DNA from: an uncultured Psychroserpens sp.
GTDB lineage: Bacteria; Bacteroidota; Bacteroidia; Flavobacteriales; Flavobacteriaceae
Reading direction: 5' to 3'
Assembly: GCF_947500255.1 (NCBI RefSeq)
Contig: NZ_CANMRL010000002.1
Coordinates: 1 to 64,000 of the forward strand
Length of the DNA stretch: 64,000 bases
In this document: positions 19,247 through 27,511 of the stretch, piece after piece
Position numbering within the stretch: position 1 is the stretch's first letter
How the letters are laid out: each line of letters starts with the position of its first letter
The notes under the pieces: generated by a model
The model's input: the letters and a program-made list of their open reading frames with translations, nothing else
The model's database searches: none
What the model was told of the DNA's origin: nothing
Position numbers and translations under genes: made by a program

Positions 19247-19254
19247 TAACTTTG
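19247..19254 (+). promoter_or_regulatory. -7 element (TAACTTTG) of rlmH
   Basis: It is an exact TAnnTTTG match only 4 nt before the ATG at 19259, implying a leaderless transcript. A TTG lies 25 bp upstream of it, a rather long spacing. Confidence 0.55.
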
Positions 19255-19258
19255 AAAT

Positions 19259-19732
19259 ATGACAATTAAACTTCTTGCCATTGGCAAAACAGACAATAGA
19301 GATTTGCAATCGCTGATTGATGATTATCAAAAACGGTTAGGGTTTTATATCAAATTTGAATTTGAAATCATACCAGATCTCAAAAAAGCAAAAAACTTAA
19401 GTGAAGCGCAGCAGAAGCAAAAGGAAGGTGACCTTATTTTAAACAAACTTAACACAACTGACGTTTTAATTTTATTAGATGAAAACGGAAAGCAATTAGA
19501 CTCAGTAGCATTTTCTCAGTATTTACAAAAGCATATGAACTCTGGTATTAAACAATTAGTATTTGTAATAGGTGGCCCATATGGGTTTTCTCCTGAAGTT
19601 TATCAAAAAGCACAAGGAAAGCTATCATTATCAAAAATGACCTTTTCCCATCAAATGATTCGTTTATTTGTTATAGAGCAGTTGTACAGAGGATTTACTA
19701 TCTTGAAGAACGAGCCTTACCACCATAGATAA
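19259..19732 (+). CDS. rlmH: 23S rRNA (pseudouridine-1915-N3) methyltransferase RlmH
   Basis: The product has 157 residues, normal for this SPOUT-fold methyltransferase. The knot region has FVIGGPYGFSPEV (about 102-114), then SLSKMTFSHQMIRLFVIEQLYR and the terminal YHHR. It methylates pseudouridine 1915 in helix 69 of 23S rRNA on the assembled ribosome. Its last 35 bp overlap, in antisense, the 3' end of the HXXEE gene. Confidence 0.97.
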   Translation: MTIKLLAIGKTDNRDLQSLIDDYQKRLGFYIKFEFEIIPDLKKAKNLSEAQQKQKEGDLILNKLNTTDVLILLDENGKQLDSVAFSQYLQKHMNSGIKQLVFVIGGPYGFSPEVYQKAQGKLSLSKMTFSHQMIRLFVIEQLYRGFTILKNEPYHHR

Positions 19733-20126
19733 GCGTTATCAAATACACTGCTGTAATAAGCAATAAAGGTGCTGTAATAACGCCTGGCGTATAACTCTTT
19801 TGCATGATAGTCCATATAGGATGTCCCACACCATTCACTAATTCAATAAACAACCAAAATCCAATCACAAACTTAGCGAGTATATGATCTGGTCTCACAA
19901 CATAATACCAAGCTGTTATTCCAAAAATGAAGAGTCCGATATTAATAATTAGAAAACCCAAATGACGATCTTCAGAGATCAAACCAGTTAGCCAAGTTGC
20001 TGGAGGAAAGTTTTCCCAGAGCTTACCAATATATTCTTCTATAGAATGAAATGCTTGAAAACAAACCAGTAGCAAAAAAACCGTTGAGATTCTATTCGCT
20101 TTATGTGTGCTTTCAAGCATTATCAT
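19698..20126 (-). CDS. HXXEE-domain membrane protein
   Basis: The product has 142 residues with four predicted membrane segments. The motif HSIEE at about 27-31 fits the family name, and NGVGHPIWT followed by YTPGVITAP completes the conserved pattern. The family is integral-membrane and its biochemical role is unknown; the His/Glu set resembles a metal site. An ATG at 20120 is an alternative start. Convergent overlap with rlmH. Confidence 0.8.
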   Translation of the reverse strand: MIMLESTHKANRISTVFLLLVCFQAFHSIEEYIGKLWENFPPATWLTGLISEDRHLGFLIINIGLFIFGITAWYYVVRPDHILAKFVIGFWLFIELVNGVGHPIWTIMQKSYTPGVITAPLLLITAVYLITLIYGGKARSSR

Positions 20127-20143
20127 TTTAAAATTTAGGCGTA

Positions 20144-20443
20144 TTAATACGTTTTATAAACTTCTTTTCTCTTTTTTAGTTGTCGTACTAAATCACTGAT
20201 GGTTTCTCTTACAGCAACTTCATATTGAGCTTCATTAGAAGTCGCAAAAATACGTGGCCCAGGCAAACTTAATTCAATATCACAAATCTTACCTTTAGTG
20301 TGGTCATTGTCATCTTGTTTGAAGCGTACAGTTGCACCTACTATAAACTCATATCTGTCTGATAATTTGTTTAATTTTTCTTCGGTAAACTCATTAAGGG
20401 TCTCACTTCTATCGACACCTACATATCTAATCATAACATTCAT
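20144..20443 (-). CDS. hpf: Ribosome hibernation-promoting factor, short form (HPF/RaiA family)
   Basis: The product has 99 residues, so it is the short form without the C-terminal dimerisation domain of long HPF. The beta-alpha-beta-beta-beta-alpha fold is recognisable (MIRYVGVDRSETLNEFTEEKL, ICDIELSLPGPRIFATS, AVRETISDLVRQLKKRKE). It binds the decoding region of the 30S subunit and keeps idle ribosomes inactive. The gene is probably transcribed alone; its leader shows no clear -7 element. Confidence 0.93.
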   Translation of the reverse strand: MNVMIRYVGVDRSETLNEFTEEKLNKLSDRYEFIVGATVRFKQDDNDHTKGKICDIELSLPGPRIFATSNEAQYEVAVRETISDLVRQLKKRKEVYKTY

Positions 20444-20555
20444 AATCGTTCCTTGTTTTTAGGTTAATTTCGTTACTCTAATTTACGAAAATTTGAACGA
20501 TTAATAATGATAAATCTCATAAAGAATTGATAATATTTTCTTATGGAAATTATAG

Positions 20556-20912
20556 TTATTTTTTAATCAAAGTTAAAATCTCTTCATTACCTGAGCGACT
20601 CATTGTAAAAGACAATGTATCAGTATTGAGCGTATTAATTTCTACTGCTATTTCTAATTTATCTTTTGGTGTAGAGTACAAAATACCATCGGCTATCTTA
20701 TAGGTTCCACTGGTTTCTTGAGCACCTACTTTAGATGTATAGGTCTTGTCTTTTTTAAAACTGAAATACGCATTGCTATTGCATTTGTCTTTCGCTGTAG
20801 CTGTATCAATCCAACTAGTGCATTCCCATTCGCCAACAATAGCTTCGGCATATTTAGCATCATTACAAGACACTAGTAATATAACAGCTAACAACATCAA
20901 TAATTTTCTCAT
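20556..20912 (-). CDS. Lipocalin-like lipoprotein
   Basis: The product has 118 residues. A lipoprotein signal ends in the lipobox LVSC (Cys16). The mature part reads IVGEWECTSW, YFSFKKDKTYTSKVG, SGTYKIADGILYSTP, as in small lipocalin-like domains of Bacteroidota (two short beta-sheet halves). A ligand is not predictable. A -7-like element lies 30 bp upstream. Confidence 0.75.
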   Translation of the reverse strand: MRKLLMLLAVILLVSCNDAKYAEAIVGEWECTSWIDTATAKDKCNSNAYFSFKKDKTYTSKVGAQETSGTYKIADGILYSTPKDKLEIAVEINTLNTDTLSFTMSRSGNEEILTLIKK

Positions 20913-20941
20913 AGTTTATAGTTTAGATTCATTAGTAATGA

Positions 20942-20949
20942 TAAAGGTA
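20942..20949 (-). promoter_or_regulatory. -7 element (TACCTTTA) of the lipocalin-like gene
   Basis: It is a TAnnTTTG match except for the last base, on the minus strand, about 30 bp upstream of the ATG. Confidence 0.35.
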
Positions 20950-21046
20950 AATAAAGCAATATCAAAATTTGAATACTAAAAAAAATCGAATGATATTGTA
21001 AGCACCTCTAAAATTGTTCGTCTACCTAATTAAATATCAACATATT

Positions 21047-21433
21047 ATGAGAAGAGAGATTACTAAAGATATTATCATTTTTGATGGCGAATGTAATTTG
21101 TGTAATGGCGTTGTAGGTTGGCTTTTAAAGTTTGCACCTAAAGACTTATTCCAATTTGTAGCTTTTCAATCAAAATATGGACAACAATTACTGGGCAAAC
21201 ATGGTTTTCCTACTGAACGGTTAGACACCGTTATTTTAATCGACGATAATGGTGTAAAAACGCATTCTGATGGCTTTTTAAGAATTGTTTCTAAAATCCC
21301 TAAATGGAAACGCGTTGCTGCCTTATTAGCCTTTATTCCAAGAATGATACGTGACTTTATTTATAAAACTGCTTCGAAAAATAGAGTAAAATGGTTTGGA
21401 CAGTCGAAAAGTTGTACTATAGATTTTAGGTAA
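21047..21433 (+). CDS. DCC family thiol-disulfide oxidoreductase-like protein (DUF393)
   Basis: The product has 128 residues from ATG 21047; an in-frame TTG at 21014 is unlikely. It has the family signature FDGECNLCNG (Asp and Cys-x-x-Cys, about 14-23), followed by VGWLLKFAPKDLFQFVAFQS, the SDGFLRIVSKIPKW motif and a C-terminal RDFIYKTASKNRVKWFG. DUF393 proteins have a predicted thioredoxin-like fold and redox role that is not biochemically settled. It converges on the atoE-type gene. Confidence 0.9.
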   Translation: MRREITKDIIIFDGECNLCNGVVGWLLKFAPKDLFQFVAFQSKYGQQLLGKHGFPTERLDTVILIDDNGVKTHSDGFLRIVSKIPKWKRVAALLAFIPRMIRDFIYKTASKNRVKWFGQSKSCTIDFR

Positions 21434-21456
21434 AAAAAGATTTAAGGCTACTGAAT

Positions 21457-22854
21457 CTATAATGGTACATATAATACCATCAGCGCTTGAATAATAAAAA
21501 ATATAATAAAAGGCACAACTAAATACCCCATAATATCTCTAGCCTGCAACTTTACTCCTGCTCCCATTACTGGCAATACTAATAATATAAAGAATGGCTG
21601 TAACATATTACTCAAACTCTCTCCATAAGCTACAGACAATGATGCACGAGACACCATAGCTGTTACTTGATCTGGAGGTAATCCAGCTCCAATATCTTTA
21701 ACCGCCTCAATCATACTCGGACCCACAACAGCAAACTCTCCTCCTGCCGAAGGAATAGCGAAGTTAACAACGCCTCCTGTGAGATAGGCATAAAACGGAT
21801 AGGTATCTATAGTCATAACAGATAACAATGCGTCTGTGAGTTGCTCACCAACTCCTGTATACATCATAATTCCCATAATTCCGGCATAAAACGGATATTG
21901 AAATAGCACTCCAGAAATATTATTACTTGCACGTTTCATCGCAATACTATAGCGCATAGGTGTTTTATGCATTAATAATCCTAACATTAAAAAAATGAAT
22001 ATCATGATGTTTAAATTCACATCAAACCCGTTTTCAACAAAATGGATGACGATATAAGTCAAGCCCATAGCAAAAATTAGAATTGATAATAAGAATGTGT
22101 TATTTAGGGTGTCTGAAATAGCCTTTATAGGAAGTTTAAAACTTTCGGCTTCTTCTTCAATAGATTCCTCCTGAGATTCGTAGCCTGGCTTTAATAAGTC
22201 TTTTAGCTCTTTACCTGTTGTGTTTTTCGGAATTAAAAACAAAAACAATATAGGTGGCAAAAGAACAAATACTGCAATCATTAGCAAGTTTAATGTAGAT
22301 CCCAACGTAAAACTTGTAGAAATTACATTAGATAGTACATTTTTCTCAATCAAAAAATTATCATTGGTATTTAGTAATAATGGAATAGAACTTGACAAAC
22401 CGCTCACCCATCCACCAAATGTAAAATATGTGCATGCAATTAAAAACGGATAATTAACACCTTTGACGCGTAAAGCTAATTCTCTTGCTAATAAACAAGT
22501 AATAACAATCCATCCAAAACTCACAAATGATAATAACGTTCCAACCACTAAAACAAACATGTATACCTGTTTTGGTGTTTTAATATATACTGTCAATTTT
22601 TCAATACCACGCTTTATTTTTGGAGATAATGCGATACTAAAACCAGTAATAATAATTAACACGATCTGCATCCCAAATTTTAGCAACTCGAAAAAACCAT
22701 TATACCATGATTTAATGATCTTTACTGGTGATGCATCAGCCCAAAAATAAGCTCCCAAAGCCGCAATTAAAGTTAACAGGATAGCAAATACAAAGGCACT
22801 TGGCATATACTTTTGAAAGATATCTGTAAATTTTTCGCCGAGTTTAGTGAGCAT
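21457..22854 (-). CDS. atoE: Short-chain fatty acid transporter, AtoE family
   Basis: The product has 465 residues with about 10-12 membrane segments. The motifs FTDIFQKYMPSAFVFAILLT at the N-terminus, FGGWVSGLSSSIPLLL (about 150-165), FQYPFYAGIMGIM and the FAIPSAGGEFAVVGPSMIEA segment are those of the AtoE/SCFA transporter family. It imports short-chain acids such as acetoacetate or butyrate. No ato catabolic genes are adjacent. It is divergent from rdgB. Confidence 0.9.
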   Translation of the reverse strand: MLTKLGEKFTDIFQKYMPSAFVFAILLTLIAALGAYFWADASPVKIIKSWYNGFFELLKFGMQIVLIIITGFSIALSPKIKRGIEKLTVYIKTPKQVYMFVLVVGTLLSFVSFGWIVITCLLARELALRVKGVNYPFLIACTYFTFGGWVSGLSSSIPLLLNTNDNFLIEKNVLSNVISTSFTLGSTLNLLMIAVFVLLPPILFLFLIPKNTTGKELKDLLKPGYESQEESIEEEAESFKLPIKAISDTLNNTFLLSILIFAMGLTYIVIHFVENGFDVNLNIMIFIFLMLGLLMHKTPMRYSIAMKRASNNISGVLFQYPFYAGIMGIMMYTGVGEQLTDALLSVMTIDTYPFYAYLTGGVVNFAIPSAGGEFAVVGPSMIEAVKDIGAGLPPDQVTAMVSRASLSVAYGESLSNMLQPFFILLVLPVMGAGVKLQARDIMGYLVVPFIIFFIIQALMVLYVPL

Positions 22855-22899
22855 GGTTAATCAAGTTAAAATTTAAGTCACAATTTAAGTAAAAATATA

Positions 22900-22907
22900 T
22901 ACTTTTG
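22900..22907 (+). promoter_or_regulatory. -7 element (TACTTTTG) of rdgB
   Basis: It is an exact TAnnTTTG match 18 nt before the rdgB start codon. Confidence 0.5.
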
Positions 22908-22925
22908 ATTTAAACACTTATCTAT

Positions 22926-23501
22926 ATGCAACTCGTTTTCGCTACTAACAATTTAAATAAGCTTAAAGAAGTACAAGCACTCATTCCAGATAATATACAA
23001 CTACTTAGTTTAAAAGATATTGGTTGTTTTGAAGATGTACCTGAAACACAAATGACCATTGAAGGTAATGCGATTCAAAAAGCTGTATATATCAAAGATC
23101 ATTATGGTTTTGACTGTTTTGCAGATGACACTGGTTTAGAGGTTGAAGCACTTAATGGCGAACCTGGTGTTTTTAGCGCACGTTATGCTGGTGAATCGCG
23201 TGATGCCAATAGCAATATGGATCTTTTGCTTAACAACCTAAAAGAAAAGCCTGATAGAACCGCACAATTTAAAACGGTTATTGCTCTAGACCTTAATGGT
23301 AAATTAGAAACGTTTACAGGAATCTGTAAAGGTGAGATTACCACAACCAAACAAGGCGACAAAGGGTTTGGCTATGATCCAATTTTTAAAGCAGAAGGTT
23401 ATGATAAAACCTTTGCCGAAATTTCTCTAGAAGAAAAAAATAACATTGGACACCGTGGAAAAGCAGTAAGGTTACTTGTCAATTTTTTAAATCAACTATA
23501 G
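22926..23501 (+). CDS. rdgB: Non-canonical purine NTP pyrophosphatase (RdgB/HAM1)
   Basis: The product has 191 residues. It hydrolyses dITP, ITP and XTP to monophosphates, cleaning the nucleotide pool. The motifs are complete: FATNNLNKLKEVQ (5-17), DDTGLEVEALNGEPGVFSARYAG (about 67-89), GFGYDPIF and the terminal NNIGHRGKAV. The esterase gene starts 5 bp after its stop, so the two are probably co-transcribed. Confidence 0.97.
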   Translation: MQLVFATNNLNKLKEVQALIPDNIQLLSLKDIGCFEDVPETQMTIEGNAIQKAVYIKDHYGFDCFADDTGLEVEALNGEPGVFSARYAGESRDANSNMDLLLNNLKEKPDRTAQFKTVIALDLNGKLETFTGICKGEITTTKQGDKGFGYDPIFKAEGYDKTFAEISLEEKNNIGHRGKAVRLLVNFLNQL

Positions 23502-23506
23502 TTTAT

Positions 23507-24337
23507 ATGAAACTCAAGACCATAATAATCCTTATTACTACGATAGTTACGTACCAAATAAATGCACAAACTCCAATTATAGAAACATCTAAAACGACAT
23601 TATCAATTGGCGAAAAAGTAATCTTGGATTCTAAAATTCTGAATGAAAATAGAACATTAAACATCTATCTACCTCATAGTTATGCTCAAGACTCGTTAAA
23701 AACCTATCCTGTAATTTATTTATTAGATGGCTCAATTGATGAAGACTTTTTGCATATTTCTGGACTTGTACAATTTGGTTCATTTTCTTGGATAAATATG
23801 CTTCCTGAATCTATTGTTGTTGGTATTTCTAATGTTGATAGAAAACGAGATTTCACTTATCCAACTTCTAACAAAAAAGATAAAGCAGATTTCCCAACAA
23901 CAGGAAAGTCTGAAGCATTTATAAACTTCTTAGGCACCGAATTACAGCCATATATAGATCAAAATTACAGAACTAATAAGACCAAGACAATTATAGGTCA
24001 GTCTTTAGGTGGTTTATTGGCAACAGAAATTTTGTATAAAACCCCTGACCTCTTTGATAATTATATTATTGTTAGTCCTAGTCTATGGTGGGACGATAAC
24101 TCATTACTAAAGTCAAAACCAAAAGCCTATACGACGAAAAAAAGCATTTATGTAGGTGTAGGAAAAGAAGGTTCTATTATGGAGAAAGCTGCTACAGACT
24201 TATTCAAAACATTAAAATCAAACAAAAAGGAAAACACACAGGTCTATTTTGGTTTTTTTGAAGATTTAGATCATGGTGATACTTTGCATTTAGCAGTTTA
24301 TGATGCCTTTGAACTCCTATTTAAAACCAAGGAATAG
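23507..24337 (+). CDS. Secreted alpha/beta hydrolase of the esterase D (PF00756) family
   Basis: The product has 276 residues. A signal peptide (about 1-20, ending INA) is followed by an enterochelin-esterase-like alpha/beta fold: NIYLPHSYAQD, YPVIYLLDGS, nucleophile elbow GQSLGG (about 164-169) and the catalytic-His region DLDHGDTLHLAVY near the C-terminus. The related proteins include siderophore esterases and feruloyl or acetyl esterases, so the substrate is open. No siderophore genes are nearby. Follows rdgB by 5 bp. Confidence 0.88.
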   Translation: MKLKTIIILITTIVTYQINAQTPIIETSKTTLSIGEKVILDSKILNENRTLNIYLPHSYAQDSLKTYPVIYLLDGSIDEDFLHISGLVQFGSFSWINMLPESIVVGISNVDRKRDFTYPTSNKKDKADFPTTGKSEAFINFLGTELQPYIDQNYRTNKTKTIIGQSLGGLLATEILYKTPDLFDNYIIVSPSLWWDDNSLLKSKPKAYTTKKSIYVGVGKEGSIMEKAATDLFKTLKSNKKENTQVYFGFFEDLDHGDTLHLAVYDAFELLFKTKE

Positions 24338-24499
24338 GCTATAGGTGAGCATTTATCATATTTTAAAATCTAGTATCGAGCAAAAACAAACGATCTAATC
24401 TCGCGTTAACGATGGAGCAATTGTTGGAGCTCTTTTGGAAAAAAGCGACTTGTGAGAGCGTGTTAAAACGCCATAATATTGATTATCCAAATAATAGTC

Positions 24500-24507
24500 T
24501 ATCTTTG
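24500..24507 (+). promoter_or_regulatory. -7 element (TATCTTTG) of the DEAD-box helicase gene
   Basis: It is an exact TAnnTTTG match followed by CACC. It lies 135 bp before the start codon, giving an unusually long leader for this window. Confidence 0.55.
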
Positions 24508-24519
24508 CACCTTGAAATT

Positions 24520-24557
24520 CCCGAAGGATCGGGACGTTAAATTCCTCAGAGTGAGGA
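24520..24557 (+). promoter_or_regulatory. Twin hairpins in the helicase leader
   Basis: CCCGA (24520-24524) pairs with TCGGG (24529-24533) over a 4-nt loop. TCCTCA (24543-24548) pairs with TGAGGA (24552-24557) over a 3-nt loop. Neither has a T-run, so they are not terminators. Long structured leaders are typical of cold-shock helicase mRNAs; a regulatory role is inferred. Confidence 0.4.
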
Positions 24558-24642
24558 TGTGTTACCTAGAAGTTTAAGTGTTTAGTATGTCGATTCGCTT
24601 CTTTTGTAACACCAAAGAACATAATCGAATACAAACAAAAGA

Positions 24643-26535
24643 ATGAGCACATTCCAAGAACTCGGTCTTAATGAAGACCTGCTTGCTGCTATTAATGATC
24701 TAGGATTTGAAACGCCTAGTGATGTACAAGCAAAAGCCATCCCAATTTTATTAGAAGAAGAATCAGACCTCGTTGCTTTAGCGCAAACAGGTACTGGTAA
24801 AACAGCTGCTTTTGGTTTTCCAATGCTACAAAAGATCGATATTGATAGTCGTACGACTCAAGGATTGATCTTATCACCAACACGTGAATTGTGTTTACAA
24901 ATCACAAACGAACTAAAGCTCTACGGAAAGCACTGTAAAGGTTTGAACGTAGTTGCAATTTATGGTGGAGCCAGCATTACAGATCAAGCACGACAAGTAA
25001 AGCGTGGTGCACAAATTATTGTTGCTACTCCTGGCCGAATGAAAGATATGATTAGCCGAAATATGGTTGATATTTCTAAAATTGAATATTCGGTTTTAGA
25101 TGAAGCTGATGAGATGCTAAACATGGGGTTCTATGAAGATATCACTGATATCTTATCTCATACTCCCGACGACAAGAATACTTGGTTATTTTCGGCAACA
25201 ATGCCTAAAGAGGTGGCTAGAATCGCTAGAGATTTTATGCACGATCCAATTGAGATCACTGTAGGAAATAGAAATGAAAGTACAAGTCAAGTGTCTCACG
25301 AATATTATTTAGTAAATGCCAGAGATCGTTACCAAGCTTTAAAGCGTTTAGCAGATGCCAATCCTGATATTTTTTCGGTGATTTTCTGTCGTACGAAACG
25401 CGATACTCAAAAAGTAGCTGAAAACTTAATTGAAGATGGTTATAGTGCTGGCGCATTACATGGTGATTTAAGTCAGAATCAACGTGACCTAGTGATGAAA
25501 TCATTTAGAAACAAGCAAATACAAATGCTTGTTGCAACAGATGTTGCTGCTCGTGGAATTGATGTAGACGATATTACTCATGTTATTAACTATCAGTTGC
25601 CAGATGAAATTGAAACCTATACACACCGTTCTGGTCGTACAGGTCGTGCCGGAAAAACTGGTGTTTCTATGGTGATTGTTTCGAAAAGTGAGGTACGTAA
25701 GATTAAAAGTATCGAACGTATCATCAAAAAGGAATTTGAGAAAAAAGAGATTCCTGATGGTATGGAAATTTGTGAAGTACAATTAATGTCACTTGCCAAT
25801 AAGGTTCATAATACTGAAGTAAATCACGAAATTGATTCTTATTTAGTTAGTATTAACGAGCTCTTTGAGGATACAGATAAAGAGGAATTGATTAAAAAAT
25901 TCTTTTCAGTAGAATTTTCTCGTTTCTTTAATTATTACCAAAAAGCAAAAGATCTGAATGTATCAGACTCTTCAAGAGGTCACGATGAAGAAGGCTCAAG
26001 GCGAAGTGGTAATGAAACACGTTACTTTATTAATGTAGGTCGAAAAGATGGTTACGATTGGATGAAATTGAAAGATTTCTTAAAAGAAGTCTTAGAGCTA
26101 GGCCGTGATGATGTATTCAAGGTAGATGTTAAAGATAGCTTCTCTTTCTTTAATACTGAAAAAACGATTCAAGAGAAAGTATTAGCCTTTTTTACTGATT
26201 TTAAACACAACGGACGTTTTGTAAATGTTGAAGTTAGCGAAGATAGAGGTGGTGGACGAAACCGAGGCGGAAGACGACGTGATGGTGGTGGACGACGCAG
26301 ACGTGATGACAAACCTAGAGGAGAAAGACGTTCTAGACGTAGTGATTCAGGTTCTGGTAACCGAAGTGATAGACGTTCATCGGAAAGCTCAGGAGGACGA
26401 AGTGACAGACGTTCTGGAGAAAACTCTGGAAACAGAAAAGATAGGCGACGTTCGGAGAGAGAATCTAGCGGATCTAGACGTTCTGATCGTAAACCAGTTT
26501 CTGATAGACCTAGACGATCTCGACGCAGAGATTAA
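24643..26535 (+). CDS. DEAD-box ATP-dependent RNA helicase (DeaD/CsdA-like) with Arg-rich tail
   Basis: The product has 630 residues. The helicase core (about 1-375) has the Q motif (F3, GFETPSDVQ), AQTGTGKT, PTRELCLQI, TPGRMKDM, DEAD, SAT, ARGIDVDD and HRSGRTGRAGKTG. A spacer follows, then a DbpA-like RNA-binding domain (about 460-535: YFINVGRKDGYDWMKLKDFL). The last 90 or so residues are a low-complexity Arg/Gly/Ser/Asp tail (GGGRNRGGRRRDGGGRRRRD and SDRRS-type repeats). Such helicases help ribosome assembly and mRNA turnover, often in the cold. The tail probably binds RNA non-specifically. A terminator follows at 26549. Confidence 0.95.
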   Translation: MSTFQELGLNEDLLAAINDLGFETPSDVQAKAIPILLEEESDLVALAQTGTGKTAAFGFPMLQKIDIDSRTTQGLILSPTRELCLQITNELKLYGKHCKGLNVVAIYGGASITDQARQVKRGAQIIVATPGRMKDMISRNMVDISKIEYSVLDEADEMLNMGFYEDITDILSHTPDDKNTWLFSATMPKEVARIARDFMHDPIEITVGNRNESTSQVSHEYYLVNARDRYQALKRLADANPDIFSVIFCRTKRDTQKVAENLIEDGYSAGALHGDLSQNQRDLVMKSFRNKQIQMLVATDVAARGIDVDDITHVINYQLPDEIETYTHRSGRTGRAGKTGVSMVIVSKSEVRKIKSIERIIKKEFEKKEIPDGMEICEVQLMSLANKVHNTEVNHEIDSYLVSINELFEDTDKEELIKKFFSVEFSRFFNYYQKAKDLNVSDSSRGHDEEGSRRSGNETRYFINVGRKDGYDWMKLKDFLKEVLELGRDDVFKVDVKDSFSFFNTEKTIQEKVLAFFTDFKHNGRFVNVEVSEDRGGGRNRGGRRRDGGGRRRRDDKPRGERRSRRSDSGSGNRSDRRSSESSGGRSDRRSGENSGNRKDRRRSERESSGSRRSDRKPVSDRPRRSRRRD

Positions 26536-26548
26536 ATTTAAATACATA

Positions 26549-26578
26549 AACCTCATGATAACCTCATGAGGTTTTTTT
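26549..26578 (+). terminator. Terminator of the DEAD-box helicase gene
   Basis: A perfect 9-bp stem (26549-26557 with 26564-26572, 7-nt loop) runs into a series of T ending at 26578. Confidence 0.9.
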
Positions 26579-26668
26579 AAACCATGTTGTTAATATTAAG
26601 TCAAATTTACGTCTACTTACTTAGTGGTATGCAATTTGTTTAGTACTTTTAACACATATTATAAGTGT

Positions 26669-27511
26669 ATGAAATATTTATTTACAGTATTTTTATTTGC
26701 TTTTGCCTTAACTACAGGATTTTCACAAGACGCTAAAAATCAAAACACTAAAGTCAAAGACTCGACAAGTCAAGACTCTACTAGTGTAAAAGTAGCGACT
26801 AGTGTGAGAGGTACTATCATTGATTTAAGTACCGATAAGCCTATAGATCGTGTAAATATTGTAAACCTTAATCAGGTGATAGGAACCTCAACTGATGATG
26901 ATGGTAATTTTGAAATCAAGGCTCAAGTAAATGATACACTTCACTTATCGTATTTAGGATATAAATCCATTAAAGTAAGAGTTACAAACGACTGGTTAAA
27001 GTTTGGTGAAACCAAGATAGGCATGACAGAATTAGCGCTGGCTTTAGAAGAAGTAGTTGTTAATCAATTAAAGCTAACAGGCTATCTAGAAATAGATGTT
27101 AAGCAAGTCCCTATTAAATCTAATTATAGGTATAGTATTTCTGGTTTATCAAACAAAGGTTATGAAGCTGGAAACAAAAGACCTAATGCGGTTAGCAAAG
27201 TTCTTGGTGCTATTTTTAATCCGGCCGATTTCTTGCATAATATGTTTGGTAAAAAACCTCGTGAATTGAGAAAACTAAAGAAAATGAAGAAGGACGATGA
27301 GATTAGAAATCTTTTAGCTTCTCGTTTTGATCGTGAAATGCTAATGGTATTATTAGAAGTCGATCGTTTTGATTTAGACGAAATTGTTAACCAATGTAAC
27401 TACTCTAAAGACTTTATTCAATCTGCTAACGATCTTCAAATCCTAGACGCCATAAGTGAATGCTATGAAGAATATAAGATCTTAAACAGGAACAAATCTG
27501 GAAGATTTTAA
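26669..27511 (+). CDS. Secreted protein with carboxypeptidase-like regulatory domain
   Basis: The product has 280 residues from ATG 26669; an upstream in-frame ATG at 26624 would bury the signal peptide. The signal peptide (about 1-19, ending FS) is followed by a Ser/Thr/Lys-rich linker. A CarboxypepD_reg-like beta-sandwich follows (about 45-130: VRGTIIDLSTDKPIDRVNIV, TSTDDDGNFEIKAQVNDTL, LSYLGYKSIKV). The C-terminal half is helical, basic then acidic, and lacks a TonB plug or barrel. Stand-alone proteins of this architecture are common in Flavobacteriaceae and of unknown function. The last 30 bp overlap the converging membrane-protein gene. Confidence 0.8.
   Translation: MKYLFTVFLFAFALTTGFSQDAKNQNTKVKDSTSQDSTSVKVATSVRGTIIDLSTDKPIDRVNIVNLNQVIGTSTDDDGNFEIKAQVNDTLHLSYLGYKSIKVRVTNDWLKFGETKIGMTELALALEEVVVNQLKLTGYLEIDVKQVPIKSNYRYSISGLSNKGYEAGNKRPNAVSKVLGAIFNPADFLHNMFGKKPRELRKLKKMKKDDEIRNLLASRFDREMLMVLLEVDRFDLDEIVNQCNYSKDFIQSANDLQILDAISECYEEYKILNRNKSGRF

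Larger units (their letters stand above)
24338..24642. other. Intergenic region and long leader of the DEAD-box helicase gene
   Basis: The 305 bp hold an exact -7 element at 24500-24507 and a leader of about 130 nt with two hairpins. A 42-codon open frame (24412-24540) runs through the promoter and has no clear ribosome binding site; it is not called as a gene. Nothing else was recognised. Confidence 0.6.

Noticed and set aside
22220-22750. Plus-strand open frames opposite atoE
   Set aside because: They are antisense shadows of a complete transporter gene and lack homologue-like features.
24412-24540. A 42-codon open frame upstream of the DEAD-box gene
   Set aside because: It contains the best promoter element of the helicase gene and one leader hairpin, has no recognisable ribosome binding site, and its translation shows no known family.
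24338-24642. Possible riboswitch in the helicase leader
   Set aside because: Only two simple short hairpins are visible; no conserved aptamer core of a known class was recognised.
26225-26569. Open frame overlapping the 3' end of the helicase gene
   Set aside because: It is a shifted reading of the Arg/Gly-rich low-complexity region and gives an artificial Asp/Val-rich protein.
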